Of a stretch of 64,000 bases of DNA, positions 1-10,104 are shown one piece after another. The first letter of the stretch is position 1; every line of letters starts with the position of its first letter. A model generated the notes under the pieces. The model did no database searches. It saw nothing but the letters and a program-made list of their open reading frames with translations, and was not told the origin of the DNA. This stretch comes from Narthecium ossifragum (lineage: Eukaryota; Streptophyta; Magnoliopsida; Dioscoreales; Nartheciaceae). The DNA lies in contig OY986964.1 of NCBI GenBank assembly GCA_963920575.1, forward strand, positions 34,765,825 to 34,829,824, written 5' to 3'. Both the position numbers and the translations under genes were made by a program.

Positions 1-1688
1 CCACGGCACCGCCGGTAGCCGCCACGACGTCACCTCCACCCTCGTCACTTGATCCCGGATCCACGTCTCCACGTGGCTCCGCAGCGACCCCATCCCGTTG
101 CTCTGTTCTCGCTCTAGACTTCTACAGGCTATAACGGATCAGGAGAGGAGGAGAGCATGTGCTATGGGATCAACGAAGAAAGAGAGAGAGATTCGATCTA
201 GCATTTGGCAATTAGGAGAGCGACGGTTTAAGAAATCGATCCGCTGTCGCTTAAACTACTCATTCAACCGCCTCTCCCGCTCCCTGCAATCCTCTCCCCC
301 GACCCACGACGGTCAGCTCCACCGTGGCACCGCCGGCAGCCTAAGGATATCAAGAGTACCAGATCGAGCAAAGCAGAGGATTGGAAGAGCAACGGAGAGG
401 AGGAGGTGGCGAGAAGGTGAGTGGTGGGAGGAGTTTTGGGAGGAGGGGAAGATGAGGGAGGAGATTGGGTGGGAAGGTGGGGTATTGCGGAGGTGGTGGT
501 GGGGGTGGTGGAGAGGGGAAGGTCACAAAGAATGGAGCTGGCTTGGTAGTGACGGTGGAGGAGGAGGGGTGTTTGGGAGTGATGGATGGGATGGGGGGTT
601 GGGAGAGGGAGAGGGAGACGAAGACGGAGGAGGTAGGGGGGAAGAAGAGCGGCTGGTTGCGCAGTAGCCGGAGGCCGTGGGCACCGGCGGAGAATGAATG
701 GATCAAAATCCTGTAGACCATCTCGATCTCTCTCATTATGTCTCTTTTGTAACCATTCATCGTCTCACCCACCTCTTCACGTAGGAATGAATTCAGTTAT
801 TTTTAGAAATAACTGAGTTCGCTAAAAATAACTGAGTTCGTATGATGCGGGTGATTCTAAACCACCAGATATATCTCTATAGATTCTTGTAGGCCATCCG
901 ATGTATAAGTAAAATCCTATCTTATATAGATAAATATATATATCCAAAGGGAGACAAAGAAAGAGAAAGAGTGGGTAATGTCCAGGTGATTACCATACCC
1001 GGTGGCATGGGCCCATCCAAGTAGAGCCAACCCATTCCTCCAATTCCACTGTATTAATTCTTTCCACCCTTTTTAAAAAGAAGCAAATCCCTATATTCCC
1101 TCACAGGCAATTAGAAAATACACACCTAATAGCCACATTACTATATATATTACTTGTTTTTTCCTGGTGCCCATCTGTTATCTTGAAAACATATTTTGTT
1201 TTTGCCAGCCATATCAATGTTAGTAAAATAACACCTAGCTATCACTTTTCTATAGCAACCCACTTTGAAAAAGATTACTCTGTCATGGAATGTAGCCATG
1301 AGAGATGTGTAAATTGGCCTATATGGAAGTATCTCATCCTCGTCTTCGCTACACATTGATTACAATATATAAATTCACCTCTTTTCATCGGCTTAAGTTT
1401 TTTTTTTTTTTAATAGAACAGTGAAGTATTTAACATGATATCATGACCGATAATAAATGAAAATCACGAGTTCGAATCTTGTCTCGGTTAATATATTCTT
1501 TTGAACTCATGATCGATTCATATGTTGAGATTCATGAATCATTCGAGCTCACGCGTAATAGACGGTAACAAGAGGGTAACAAGAGAGATATGACCAACAC
1601 TAGTTCCTCAACCCCCACACTAAAATACTCTACACATGATACATTGATTTAAGCAAAAGTAAGATGAGAAAGTTATGCCTTTTTATTA

Positions 1689-1722
<34 letters not shown>

Positions 1723-1911
1723 GTGTATGTAGCTAGCTCTTGAAAGATATCCAATTTTAACTCCTATTTTTCAATGGGGCCCTTGCCTGCCAATTCTTTA
1801 TTCAAGTGCCCAATTTTCCCATTAATTTCTCTTTTTTTCCAGTTCCCAATGATATATCTCGATCTCCATCTCCATCTCCTCTCTGCTACCTCTCATGTCC
1901 CCTAGCTCCCT

Positions 1912-1950
<39 letters not shown>

Positions 1951-2057
1951 ATCTCTCTTCTACAAAGTCCTCTCCCCTTCACCATGTCCTCACTGGCCGG
2001 ATCTCATGATCACCAGTAGCAATTCCTCCTCCTCCTTGTTAGGCTGGTGATGTCCCC
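1..2057. other. Low-complexity DNA and upstream region of the HD-Zip gene
   Basis: Bases 1-780 are strongly purine/pyrimidine skewed (GGAGG and GGTGG runs around 400-660). Long open frames exist there on both strands, but they read as Pro/Ser or Gly/Glu/Trp low complexity and match no family I know. Around 795-845 a short sequence TAAAAATAACTGAGTTCG recurs and is partly palindromic. Near 1395-1500 a T-run and a tRNA-B-box-like GTTCGAATC suggest an old SINE scrap, too decayed to call. An (AT)n run covers 1691-1719. From about 1750 onward the pyrimidine-rich sequence is probably promoter and 5' leader of the gene at 2058. I see no supported gene in 1-1980. Confidence 0.5.
1919..1946. repeat. 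(CT)n microsatellite in the HD-Zip leader
   Basis: An uninterrupted CT dinucleotide run of 28 bases, preceded by a C-rich stretch. It lies about 110 bases before the first possible start codon of the HD-Zip gene, so it is probably in the promoter or the transcribed leader. CT tracts of this kind are common just around plant transcription starts. Confidence 0.85.
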
Positions 2058-2079
2058 ATGTCTATGGAGCATGAGATAA
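1984..2079 (+). promoter_or_regulatory. Two short upstream ORFs before the HD-Zip coding region
   Basis: The first uORF runs 1984-2019 (12 codons with stop, MSSLAGSHDHQ). The second runs 2050-2079 (10 codons with stop, MSPCLWSMR). Its TAA stop overlaps the ATG at 2079 by one base (TAATG), and that ATG has a favourable context (A at -3, G at +4). This layout could allow re-initiation at 2079 or damp translation of the main frame. Neither peptide is recognised as a known conserved uORF. Confidence 0.5.
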
Positions 2080-3568
2080 TGGCCTGCAATGGAATGGCCT
2101 CCACCTTCTTCCGCCCCAGCTTCCTGCTCCAGATGCAAACCCCCCATGAAGAAGACCCTGCTCCTCTCACGCCTCACCCCCTCCAAGCCACCACCAATCC
2201 TCGGGACCTCCGAGGTACGCACTTACGTTGTACGGATCAATGAAAGAATTATTCATGATGATCGATCTCTAATAGAACTTAAATATATATATGTGTGTGT
2301 TTGTTTGTTGTGAGGAAATTAATTTCAAGTGGAAATTACTTTGTTGGTGGATTTATGGGTACGTGTGCAGGCGTGGCGGCAATGCTCGGGAAGAGATCGA
2401 TGTCCTTCTCCGGGATCGAGCCGTGCGAGGAGATGAACGGGGAGGACGACCTCTCGGACGACTGCTCGCAGGCGGGGGAGAAGAAGAGGAGGCTGAACAT
2501 GGAGCAGGTGAGGACCCTGGAGAAGAACTTTGAGCTGGGGAACAAGCTGGAGCCTGAGAGGAAAATGCAGCTGGCCAGGGCCCTTGGGCTGCAGCCCAGG
2601 CAGGTTGCCATATGGTTCCAGAACAGGAGGGCAAGGTGGAAGACCAAGCAGCTGGAAAAGGACTATGATCTCCTCAAGAGGCAGTTTGATTCCATCAAGG
2701 CTGAGAATGACACCCTCCATGCTGAGAACAAGAAGCTCCAATCTGAGGTAAAAAATCAATCATTGTACGTGGTTTCATTGATTGATTTTTTTTTTTTTAG
2801 TCTTTTGAGAAAGATTTGGTCCAAATTGTGATGATGATTGTTAGTCATGATGTATGCTTTGAGTCTTTTGAGGGAGGCCTCTCTCTGGATTGGATTGGGT
2901 TATTTATTTATTGTTCTAATGATTGGGGAGGGATGTCACAACTCACAGGCCAGCCAGCCAGCTTTGGGTTATAGGAAAAGACTGTTTGAAGAACAGTTTT
3001 TTTTTTTTTTGGGTTATATATATCCAAACATATGTTTGTTCCTCTCATTATATATCCAAAGACTGTTTAAAATCTTGTTTCACCTCAAGTAGGCATATAT
3101 GTCACAACCCATCAACTTTCTATTATATTCTTGGGCACTTTGAACTTTAAAAGGATCTATGATCTATCACATCTATATGATTGATGAGAGAGATTTAATT
3201 AATTTGTGCAGGTATTGGCTCTCAAAGGGAGAGAAGTATCTGAGCCCATCAACCTGAACAAGGAAACTGAGGGTTCTTGCAGCAACAGGACTGAGAACAG
3301 CGCTGAGCTCAACCTGGATATCTCGAGAACATCGACGACGATCGAAAGCCCGCCGCTAAATAACCCTAATCAAAGCCAGCAGCCGTTCTTCACATCGATC
3401 CGGCCGGCGAGCATGACTCAGCTCCTCCATAGCTCGCTGCGGACGGAGCTCAATTGCCCCAAGATTGAAAACGGGGTCATCCCGGATGAGAACCTGTGCA
3501 ACATGTTTTGCAACATGGATGATCACTCTGCATTCTGGGCATGGTCGGAGAATCACAATTTCCATTAA
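2058..3568 (+). CDS. HD-Zip class I transcription factor, ATHB13/HOX21-like
   Basis: Homeodomain-leucine zipper transcription factor that binds pseudopalindromic AATNATT-type sites as a dimer in the nucleus. Exons 2058-2214, 2371-2747 and 3212-3568 join with GT-AG borders and matching phases to 296 residues. Residues about 89-145 are the homeodomain, with [11 protein letters not shown] at its start and the helix 3 core [17 protein letters not shown] heptad leucine zipper follows ([19 protein letters not shown]). The C-terminal motifs [20 protein letters not shown] (here [16 protein letters not shown]) and [15 protein letters not shown] mark the ATHB13/ATHB23 subgroup. The start could be 2058, 2064 or 2079. 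Family members usually begin near the 2079 Met ([11 protein letters not shown]), which also has the better context and would give 289 residues. In Arabidopsis this subgroup affects leaf shape, sugar response and stress; the same here is inference. Confidence 0.95.
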
Positions 3569-3875
3569 ACAGATATTTCGATCGACCCGATGCCCATTAG
3601 CCATGTTCGATGTGAGTTCGGTGAGCTTGCCAAGAGTAAGCTATCAAGATCGATCTTAATTAGCTGTTGTGAGCTTGCACTACTATCTTCCTTTCTTGCC
3701 ATATTGCTAGAGATGTGAGATAATTATTATGAGATCCATGGTGCATGGAGCTTAGTTTATATACATCGTGGTGGAAGGTTAGAAATAAAGGGTGCTTTCC
3801 TACACATATGTACCCCTTTGTTGTTATGAAAGATGAGATAGTTGTATCTATTATATATATATTCAAATGTCCTAA

Positions 3876-3916
<41 letters not shown>

Positions 3917-4670
3917 TTTGTTATATATGGGGTATACTAGGCTTAGCTCACAACCACTACAAAAGCTTAAAAGCCAAAAGCATGCAAACTTTGAGAAAGG
4001 ATTAGTGAGTGTACAAAAGGAGCATGAAAACAATGAATCTAGGTGATAGATGTACATATCAATCTTTGGCTTCCACATGGCCATGAAAAAAAGTGTCACA
4101 TTTCCTAAAACTTTGTGATTGGTGATGGGCTCGATACACCAACCACTACTACTAATTAAAGCTTAAAGCTCAAGCAAAAGCTACTTGCTAACAAAAGCTA
4201 CTTGCTAACAAGGTGTTTGGAAAGGGTAGTGGCTTTGGTGTTGAAGGTGATATACCCTGCTGACAGAGTGAGGGTGGTGGGGGTGGGGGGCGGGGGCGGG
4301 CACCCCCACACACGTTTACTCATAGAGCCTCTCTCTTTGGCCTTTGGCCTCACAAACAAGGTCTTGAATCGGAGATAACAGGGATGGCATGTGACCCACT
4401 GTCACCCACTCACTATGTTACAACACTGGGGCTACCATGAAAGGAGTCCAACCAAACTATACGTATATAATATCTCCCCACTATCAATGCTAGCCTAGCC
4501 ATAAAATTCACCATTTATTTGCGACATCTCTTATATAAGATAGTTGCTCTGATACACGATATAATAAATTTTACCATTCAACCCAATGTTCAGGTGGTTA
4601 TAGCTTTTTCAGGGCATTTTGTAGCCTAATAATTATGAAAATATGTTCAAGTTTATGATCCACTCACACT

Positions 4671-4856
4671 CAGGGGCGGAGCTACAGTGAAGGCTAGTCA
4701 AAATTAGATAATTTTGGATCAAGCTAGCTATAATTTATATTTTAGCCCACATGGTCCACATGGTCCACCCACTGTTCTAAGTAGATAAATTGGTGATTTT
4801 TTCCCCTTTAGCTTTAGTAAGCCCATGGCAGAAAAAATTTCCTGCCTCCGCCCTTG
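4671..4856. mobile_element. hAT-type MITE with perfect 8-bp target duplication
   Basis: The element starts CAGGGGCGGAGCTAC and ends CTGCCTCCGCCCTTG, which are imperfect terminal inverted repeats of the very common plant CAGGGGCGGA family. It is flanked by the identical 8-mer CTCACACT at 4663-4670 and 4857-4864, the size expected for hAT transposition. The 186-base interior has no coding capacity, so this is a non-autonomous copy. The intact duplication points to a fairly recent insertion. Confidence 0.9.
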
Positions 4857-6192
4857 CTCACACTTTGTCTTTTTCTATATTTAAAGAAGTGGTAATGGCT
4901 ACTGCTATTGAGATCCCAACATGCTCCAAGTTGTCTTCAACTTTTGTATGAGAAATCAACTTATTTGGCCTCATATGAAAATGGGTGTTTGACGATAGCA
5001 ACAATGTAGAAGTTGAGAGAGTGAAGAACGAAACATGTATAACGATAACTATGCGGATGCATCTGAATGAGATTGAAAAGGTCATTGCATAGGAGGTGGC
5101 AGACAAGGAAGCGGAGGACTAGTCAGCTTGTTTCATTTTGCTAAACTAACTCAAAAACTCTTAAGCATATTACATTTGATCTGTTTTTTTAGGTGTTTTA
5201 GGTGTTTCATTTTGCTTTGATACACGATATAATTAACTTTACGGTTCAATCCAGAAGTCTAAACTGATGTGAACAATGTATATTAGGGAAATGCATGATT
5301 TGTTATGATACTGGGAAATTAACTTTATACAATGACGGTATATGTAAAAATTCTCTAATTTTAATCATCTTCGTAAGTTTATCTAGCTAGCAATTAAACT
5401 CAAAGAAGGCTCTAGATTATATATATATATATAGAGGAACATGCCCTCGTGCCTCTAACAGGGAGGGGCTCACGCCCAGCCGCACAGAGCTATAGGTATG
5501 GGTGGGTTAGAGGTTGGAGTTGGACCTCTCACAATGCATACATCAGTTCCAAGTGGTTGTTTGGTGTGGGAATAACTTTATTCCGGATTAAGGGAGTTTA
5601 TTCCCGGTTTCGGAAATAACTTTGTAATGATTACTTGAAATAAGAAAAAAATAGAGTGAAAAGTGAGAATAACTTTGTAATGATTACTTGAAATAAGGAA
5701 ATGTGTTTGAAAAATAAAGTATAAAATAAATAATGAATTTGAAAATATTTTTAGAATATTTCCTCCATTAATATTTATTCCCGGCCTTACAGTTAGGAGG
5801 AAATGTCACTAACTTTGGACCATGATATTTACCATGTGATATGAGAGCCCACATCTCTTCTCTACATTAGTCATTGGTTCAAGTACAGCTGCAATTACTG
5901 AGCAAAGCACCACCCAGTCCAACAAGTGTCCTTTTCTTTCATGTTCCAGAAGCTAGATCTATGATTGAGATTGAGGTAATTACCATTGGAAAAAGTGACA
6001 TGCTGCGTAGTTTCGTGATATGTGATTAATTAAAAATGGTTTGTAAGGAGAACGCGTGAATATTGAGTTAAAGAAATATATTTATGAAGTCCGGCTTCGA
6101 AATGGTTTTTTTTTATCTCATAAAAAACCATTAATTAAAAATGGTTTTTTTTTCTCATAAAATAAAGGTTATATTCTAACAGTGGATACTAA

Positions 6193-7291
6193 GGATGCGT
6201 TTGGTTGCGTGAATCGATGGTGCATCCTGATCGTAGGATTCACATATATCATGGTCACGATGCATGCATCGCCCATTTAATGATGGTGTTTGGTTTTCCT
6301 TTGGGATCATATGATGCAACATTATTCAAATAATATTCATATTAAAATAATATATATATTATTCATATAAAGTTCACATAATGATGCAATAAAGTTAAAT
6401 TTTAATATATATATATTAAAATATTATATTATTTTAATCTCAATAATATATATATTATTCATATAATGCTGTGAATATATATATACTAGATGGTGGGCCC
6501 GTGCCACCTGGCACGGCTAACTGCCCGCCCCCACTATCTCTATTATAACTTACGTCACATCAGCCACTATCCTTTTTTTTGTTTATTTAATTATAATTTT
6601 ATACCACGTGTATGCCATGTGTGTATAAGTTTATGACTGAGATGATGAGTCATAAAAGTAACTACCCTTGGATCTTATAAGGTAGATAAGTATGTATATT
6701 TAAAACTAATCTCCTGGCTTATGATTATAAGGATGTATATTTAAAACAAACCTAGGGAATATGATAAAAATATACAAAGTTAACTTAGGAAAATATATAT
6801 GTAAATAAACTAATAGGAGGTAAACGGTTGTAACCGTTATTGCTCCTTATAATGTTGATATATATATATATATATATATATTTTTCAGAATGCATCGGCA
6901 GATCTCGCCTGGTCAGAGCTGGAGAAGGGTCGTCGATCGACGAGACGACCAGATCTGGAACAGGACGAGGTTGGGAAGGGCGGAGGTGGAGTCCTCACTA
7001 GAGTGGGTTCGCCAGTGAAGAGCTCGGGAGATGCCAGGGAACTGGGAGAGATGCGCGTCCTTGATGAAGGGTCTGGTTTGTCGGTGAAAAGCTCGCGTAA
7101 AGGTGCATCGTATGAAACGGCTATTTTGACTGTTTTATATGATACACAAAATCAGCTGAAAATGCATCATGGGATCCGTGCAAACCAAACGGTGGATCGG
7201 AATATCATGATGCATCGTGTGATGCATCCTGCGAATCAAACGGAGGATTAGGGTATCAAGGTGCATTGCATCACCCCAACCAAACAGCCTC
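6193..7291. mobile_element. PIF/Harbinger-type element, interrupted by a Helitron
   Basis: Terminal inverted repeats GGATGCGTTTGGTTG (left) and GAGGCTGTTTGGTTG (right, reverse complement) have the same length and share the GTTTGGTTG core of PIF/Harbinger and Tourist elements. Both sides are flanked by TAA (6190-6192 and 7292-7294), the usual 3-bp target duplication. Subterminal GATGCATC and related motifs recur. No transposase frame is visible. A 373-base Helitron sits inside, so this element is the older of the two. Related sequence occurs at 18401 and around 13122. Confidence 0.75.
6486..6858 (-). mobile_element. Non-autonomous Helitron, copy 1
   Basis: Read on the minus strand, the element begins TCAACATTATAAGGAGCAAT after an A and ends in CTAG followed by T, which is the Helitron A^T insertion pattern. 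Just before the end is the hairpin CCGTGCC-AGGT-GGCACGG, nine bases from CTAG. Near the 5' end is the palindrome AACGGTTACAACCGTT. Both ends match the copy at 19344-20275, which fixes the borders. There is no coding sequence inside. Confidence 0.85.
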
Positions 7292-8884
7292 TAAGATATC
7301 CCTTCGTCCGCTTTGTCCTTCTGCCAAGATGAGAATATTCATAATTGAGAAGAAAACAACCATCTTCGTCCATTCGGGACCACAACATGCAACACAATGG
7401 CCTCCTATGTCTCTTCGTCTCAAAAAGCATGATTTTACTTTGGTAAGAAAAAGTTCGAACATGAATTTACTTGGGTAAGAAAATTCCACGCAATCAACCT
7501 TGCCCAAGTTTTAACCTTCAAGTTCTCATTGGTTTTAAGGCTTTACCCTAGAACGGCCGCTCTCTCTCTCTCTTTAAATTTTTTTTTTAGAGTGTTAGTG
7601 TAGAAATCTAACCGTTGACCGGTCACATAGTCAAGATTAAAATCTACTCAACACTTAAGAATCAGAAGGTTACAGTTAAGTTCTACTCCTTCAAACTACG
7701 ATCGAACAGAGGTGTCAAGTTGAATGAAAACCTATATTAGACCTAATTTAATAATCTAATTAACAACTAATTATCTAGATTAACTTAAAATAGTCTAAAT
7801 TAACTTATTGAAAACGATAAGTTATCTAAAATTATGAAATTAATTAAGGAAAACAATAAAGATCATCCTAAATTACTAAATCAGAGAAAATACGTTTAAA
7901 TCTACTGATTAACTTAATCTAATCTAGAAAATAATAACTTTAATATTAAATTAATCTAAAGGAAAGCAATAAAAGAAATCTCTAAAAGAACAGTAAAGAA
8001 GAAATCATTATTATCTAAACCTAGATTAACTACCTAAAAACAGTAGTAGAAACTACATTATGTAGAAAAGAAGAATTAAACTAAGTACTGGAGAAACGAA
8101 ATAATCTTATTGAATGAAATCAACTTACAGGAACAGAAAACATCTTGAAAGAACAAAAGGAAATCCAGGCGCGCATGCTCTGTGTTTGGTTTTTGCGAGA
8201 GAGATTACACAGTGAAAGAGAAATATATTTATACTAGAGCAGTTCAACTGTTTTGCCCAACACATTCTCCATCGTCTTCCATCTTTCACTCTTGATATGT
8301 CGTGTGTCCCATGTTCTCCGATATTTCCTCATTTCTTCATTCCTTGCTCTTGGGCGATGACGGTTGCATCTAGTCGATGAGCTTGTCTGCTTGTGGGTGA
8401 TGACGGTTGCGTTTGGTCGGTGAGCTTGTCTATGTTGTAATGTCATTTTTCTTGAATGGTGTTTTCTTCTCGTCTAGTTCTTCATCGTCCAAAGTTAATA
8501 GTTTGTTTATCTTTAGATCATCCTCATTCTTGGCCGATAATCTTCTTGTATAAAGATGATCATCGTTCTTGGTCGATAATTTCATTCTTTTGGGTGATGA
8601 TCCTTTATTCATCTTTGAGCGATATCGCTCAATTGAGTTTGAAAGTCTATCGGCCATATTTATTATACTGACATGATAATCATTGATTGGTTAGCCATTA
8701 TTTTGGCTAACATAGAGGCTCATTTTTTTTCAAGGCTTTATTGGCCAGCAAGTTCTCTCTTTTTTTTTCTTGCAAAGCATGATTTTACGGGCTCTCTAAA
8801 AGAGGCTTTCTGTATTACTCGGGAGGTGAAAATAAGCAGAGGGCAGCCCTCGTTACTTGATTGATCAACGAGAATGGGCATGTA

Positions 8885-9180
8885 TAAGTGATGAGTATTG
8901 ATTTGTGTATATGGTTAAAACCATATACGTTACACACGTGGCCCAATCGGTAGTGAGGTACCGACTAATTGTTCTAGTCCATCGATACCTCACTACTGAT
9001 TGAATGTATTAATGATCGGATCGATAGTGAGATACTGATTGGCTGATCCATTCCATCGGTAATCCATTGGTATTTGACTACCGATGGAATAGATCAATTA
9101 GTTGACACCTCACTACCGATCACATGGCATGTGCATTACACATGTCACGTGACCATATATACACAACTTTATTCATAAGT
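8885..9180. repeat. Multi-palindromic fold-back repeat, copy 1
   Basis: The block contains the unit ATCGGTAGTGAGGTACCGA and variants several times in both orientations, and its outer parts (TTGTGTATATGGT and ACCATATATACACAA) are inverted copies of each other. RNA from either strand could fold into a branched hairpin. Related blocks lie at 54079-54345 and 61905-62090. Borders are approximate and no target duplication was recognised. It is probably a fold-back MITE family. Confidence 0.6.
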
Positions 9181-9528
9181 GATATATTAAAATTGGAAAG
9201 AGAAGAGATAATATTCAATAGTAGATTATTAAAAAGTTGACCGCCCTTATCCAATTTCTGCGGGCGGATACAAGTAGAGATCGGGTATTGGTATGAAAAA
9301 TTACATATAGTCCTTTTAATAGATGTTCGGTAATATATATTCAAATTAGGATTACATGCTTAACCAGTATTAAAAAAAAACAGAAACTTTTAATCCTGTT
9401 TGCTGTTTGATTTCTCACAGCTGATCAGAAAGGAGTGCTGCCAGCAAAGCACAACACTCCTCCCGGCGCATCCATTCCAACGGCTCAAACGACCAAACGG
9501 ATAACCCCGCCAAAACCACTCACACCTA

Positions 9529-10104
9529 ATGGCCACCTCCACCGCCACCTTCGCCGTCGGGAACCCGCTCTCCTTCTTCAGACCCCACCTCATCGCCTTT
9601 CCCTCCAAACCCACCTCCAAGATCCCTTCTTTCTCCCGTCGCACCACCAAACTCCTCGTCTCCACCTCCCCGGCGGCCACAACCCCAGTCTCCCCTTCCT
9701 CCACCGGCAAAGAGCTCGTCTTCTTCGACGGCGGCGCACACTACGGCGACCTCGTCGCCAACCTTTTACTAGGATTCACCCTCCTGTGGCTCCCCCTCAC
9801 CCTCGCTGCCGTCTCGAGGGCTTTCTTTCTCCGGTATCGCTTTACCAACTTGAGGGTCACCGTGATTTCCGGGTTCACCGGCCAAGATCGCAGCGACTTC
9901 GGGTACGGCGCCATAACCGACGTGCAGGTGGTGCCCAGATTTATTGGGGAGTGGGGGGATATTGTGATCACTCTCAAGGATGGGACTAAGGTGGATCTAA
10001 GGAGTGTGCCCAAGTTCCGGGAGATTGCGGATTATTGTCTATTGACGGCAGATGTTTCCAAGTCGACCGCCGACAAGAGCGGCAGCGGTTCGAGAGGGTT
10101 TTGA
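9529..10104 (+). CDS. Probable plastid-targeted membrane protein with bacterial PH-like domain
   Basis: Single-exon gene of 191 residues. Residues 1 to about 58 are rich in Ser, Thr, Pro and Arg with almost no acidic residues, as in chloroplast transit peptides. A hydrophobic segment follows at about 75-100 (LVANLLLGFTLLWLPLTLAA). The remaining 85 residues read as short beta strands (YRFTNLRVTVISGFTG, DFGYGAITDVQVVPRF, DIVITLKDGTKVDLRSV) and resemble the membrane-anchored bacterial PH-like (YdbS/DUF304) fold found in uncharacterised plant plastid proteins. Biochemical function is unknown to me. The ATG at 9529 is the first in frame and gives a sensible transit peptide. Codon use is GC-rich in the 5' half. 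Confidence 0.75.
   Translation: MATSTATFAVGNPLSFFRPHLIAFPSKPTSKIPSFSRRTTKLLVSTSPAATTPVSPSSTGKELVFFDGGAHYGDLVANLLLGFTLLWLPLTLAAVSRAFFLRYRFTNLRVTVISGFTGQDRSDFGYGAITDVQVVPRFIGEWGDIVITLKDGTKVDLRSVPKFREIADYCLLTADVSKSTADKSGSGSRGF

Larger units (their letters stand above)
3569..9528. other. Transposon-rich intergenic region without a supported gene
   Basis: This stretch contains the 3' flank of the HD-Zip gene, an (AT)n run at 3879-3912, a hAT-type MITE, Harbinger and Helitron insertions and a fold-back repeat, all listed separately. Around 4175-4212 a 17-base unit AAGCTACTTGCTAACAA is duplicated in tandem. At 5552-5810 a degraded Tourist-like MITE repeats GAATAACTTTGTAATGATTA. From 7550 to 8870 the DNA is AT-rich and repetitive; a block with TGACGGTTGC and GGTGAGCTTGTCT is duplicated near 8350-8435. 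It may be a dead retrotransposon, but no domain can be read. Confidence 0.6.

Noticed and set aside
98..772. Long open frames on both strands in the first 800 bases
   Set aside because: They are purine- or proline-biased low complexity in overlapping frames without domain, splice support or family resemblance.
1395..1560. SINE suggested by a T-run and GTTCGAATC
   Set aside because: No target duplication and no clear A box; too decayed to define.
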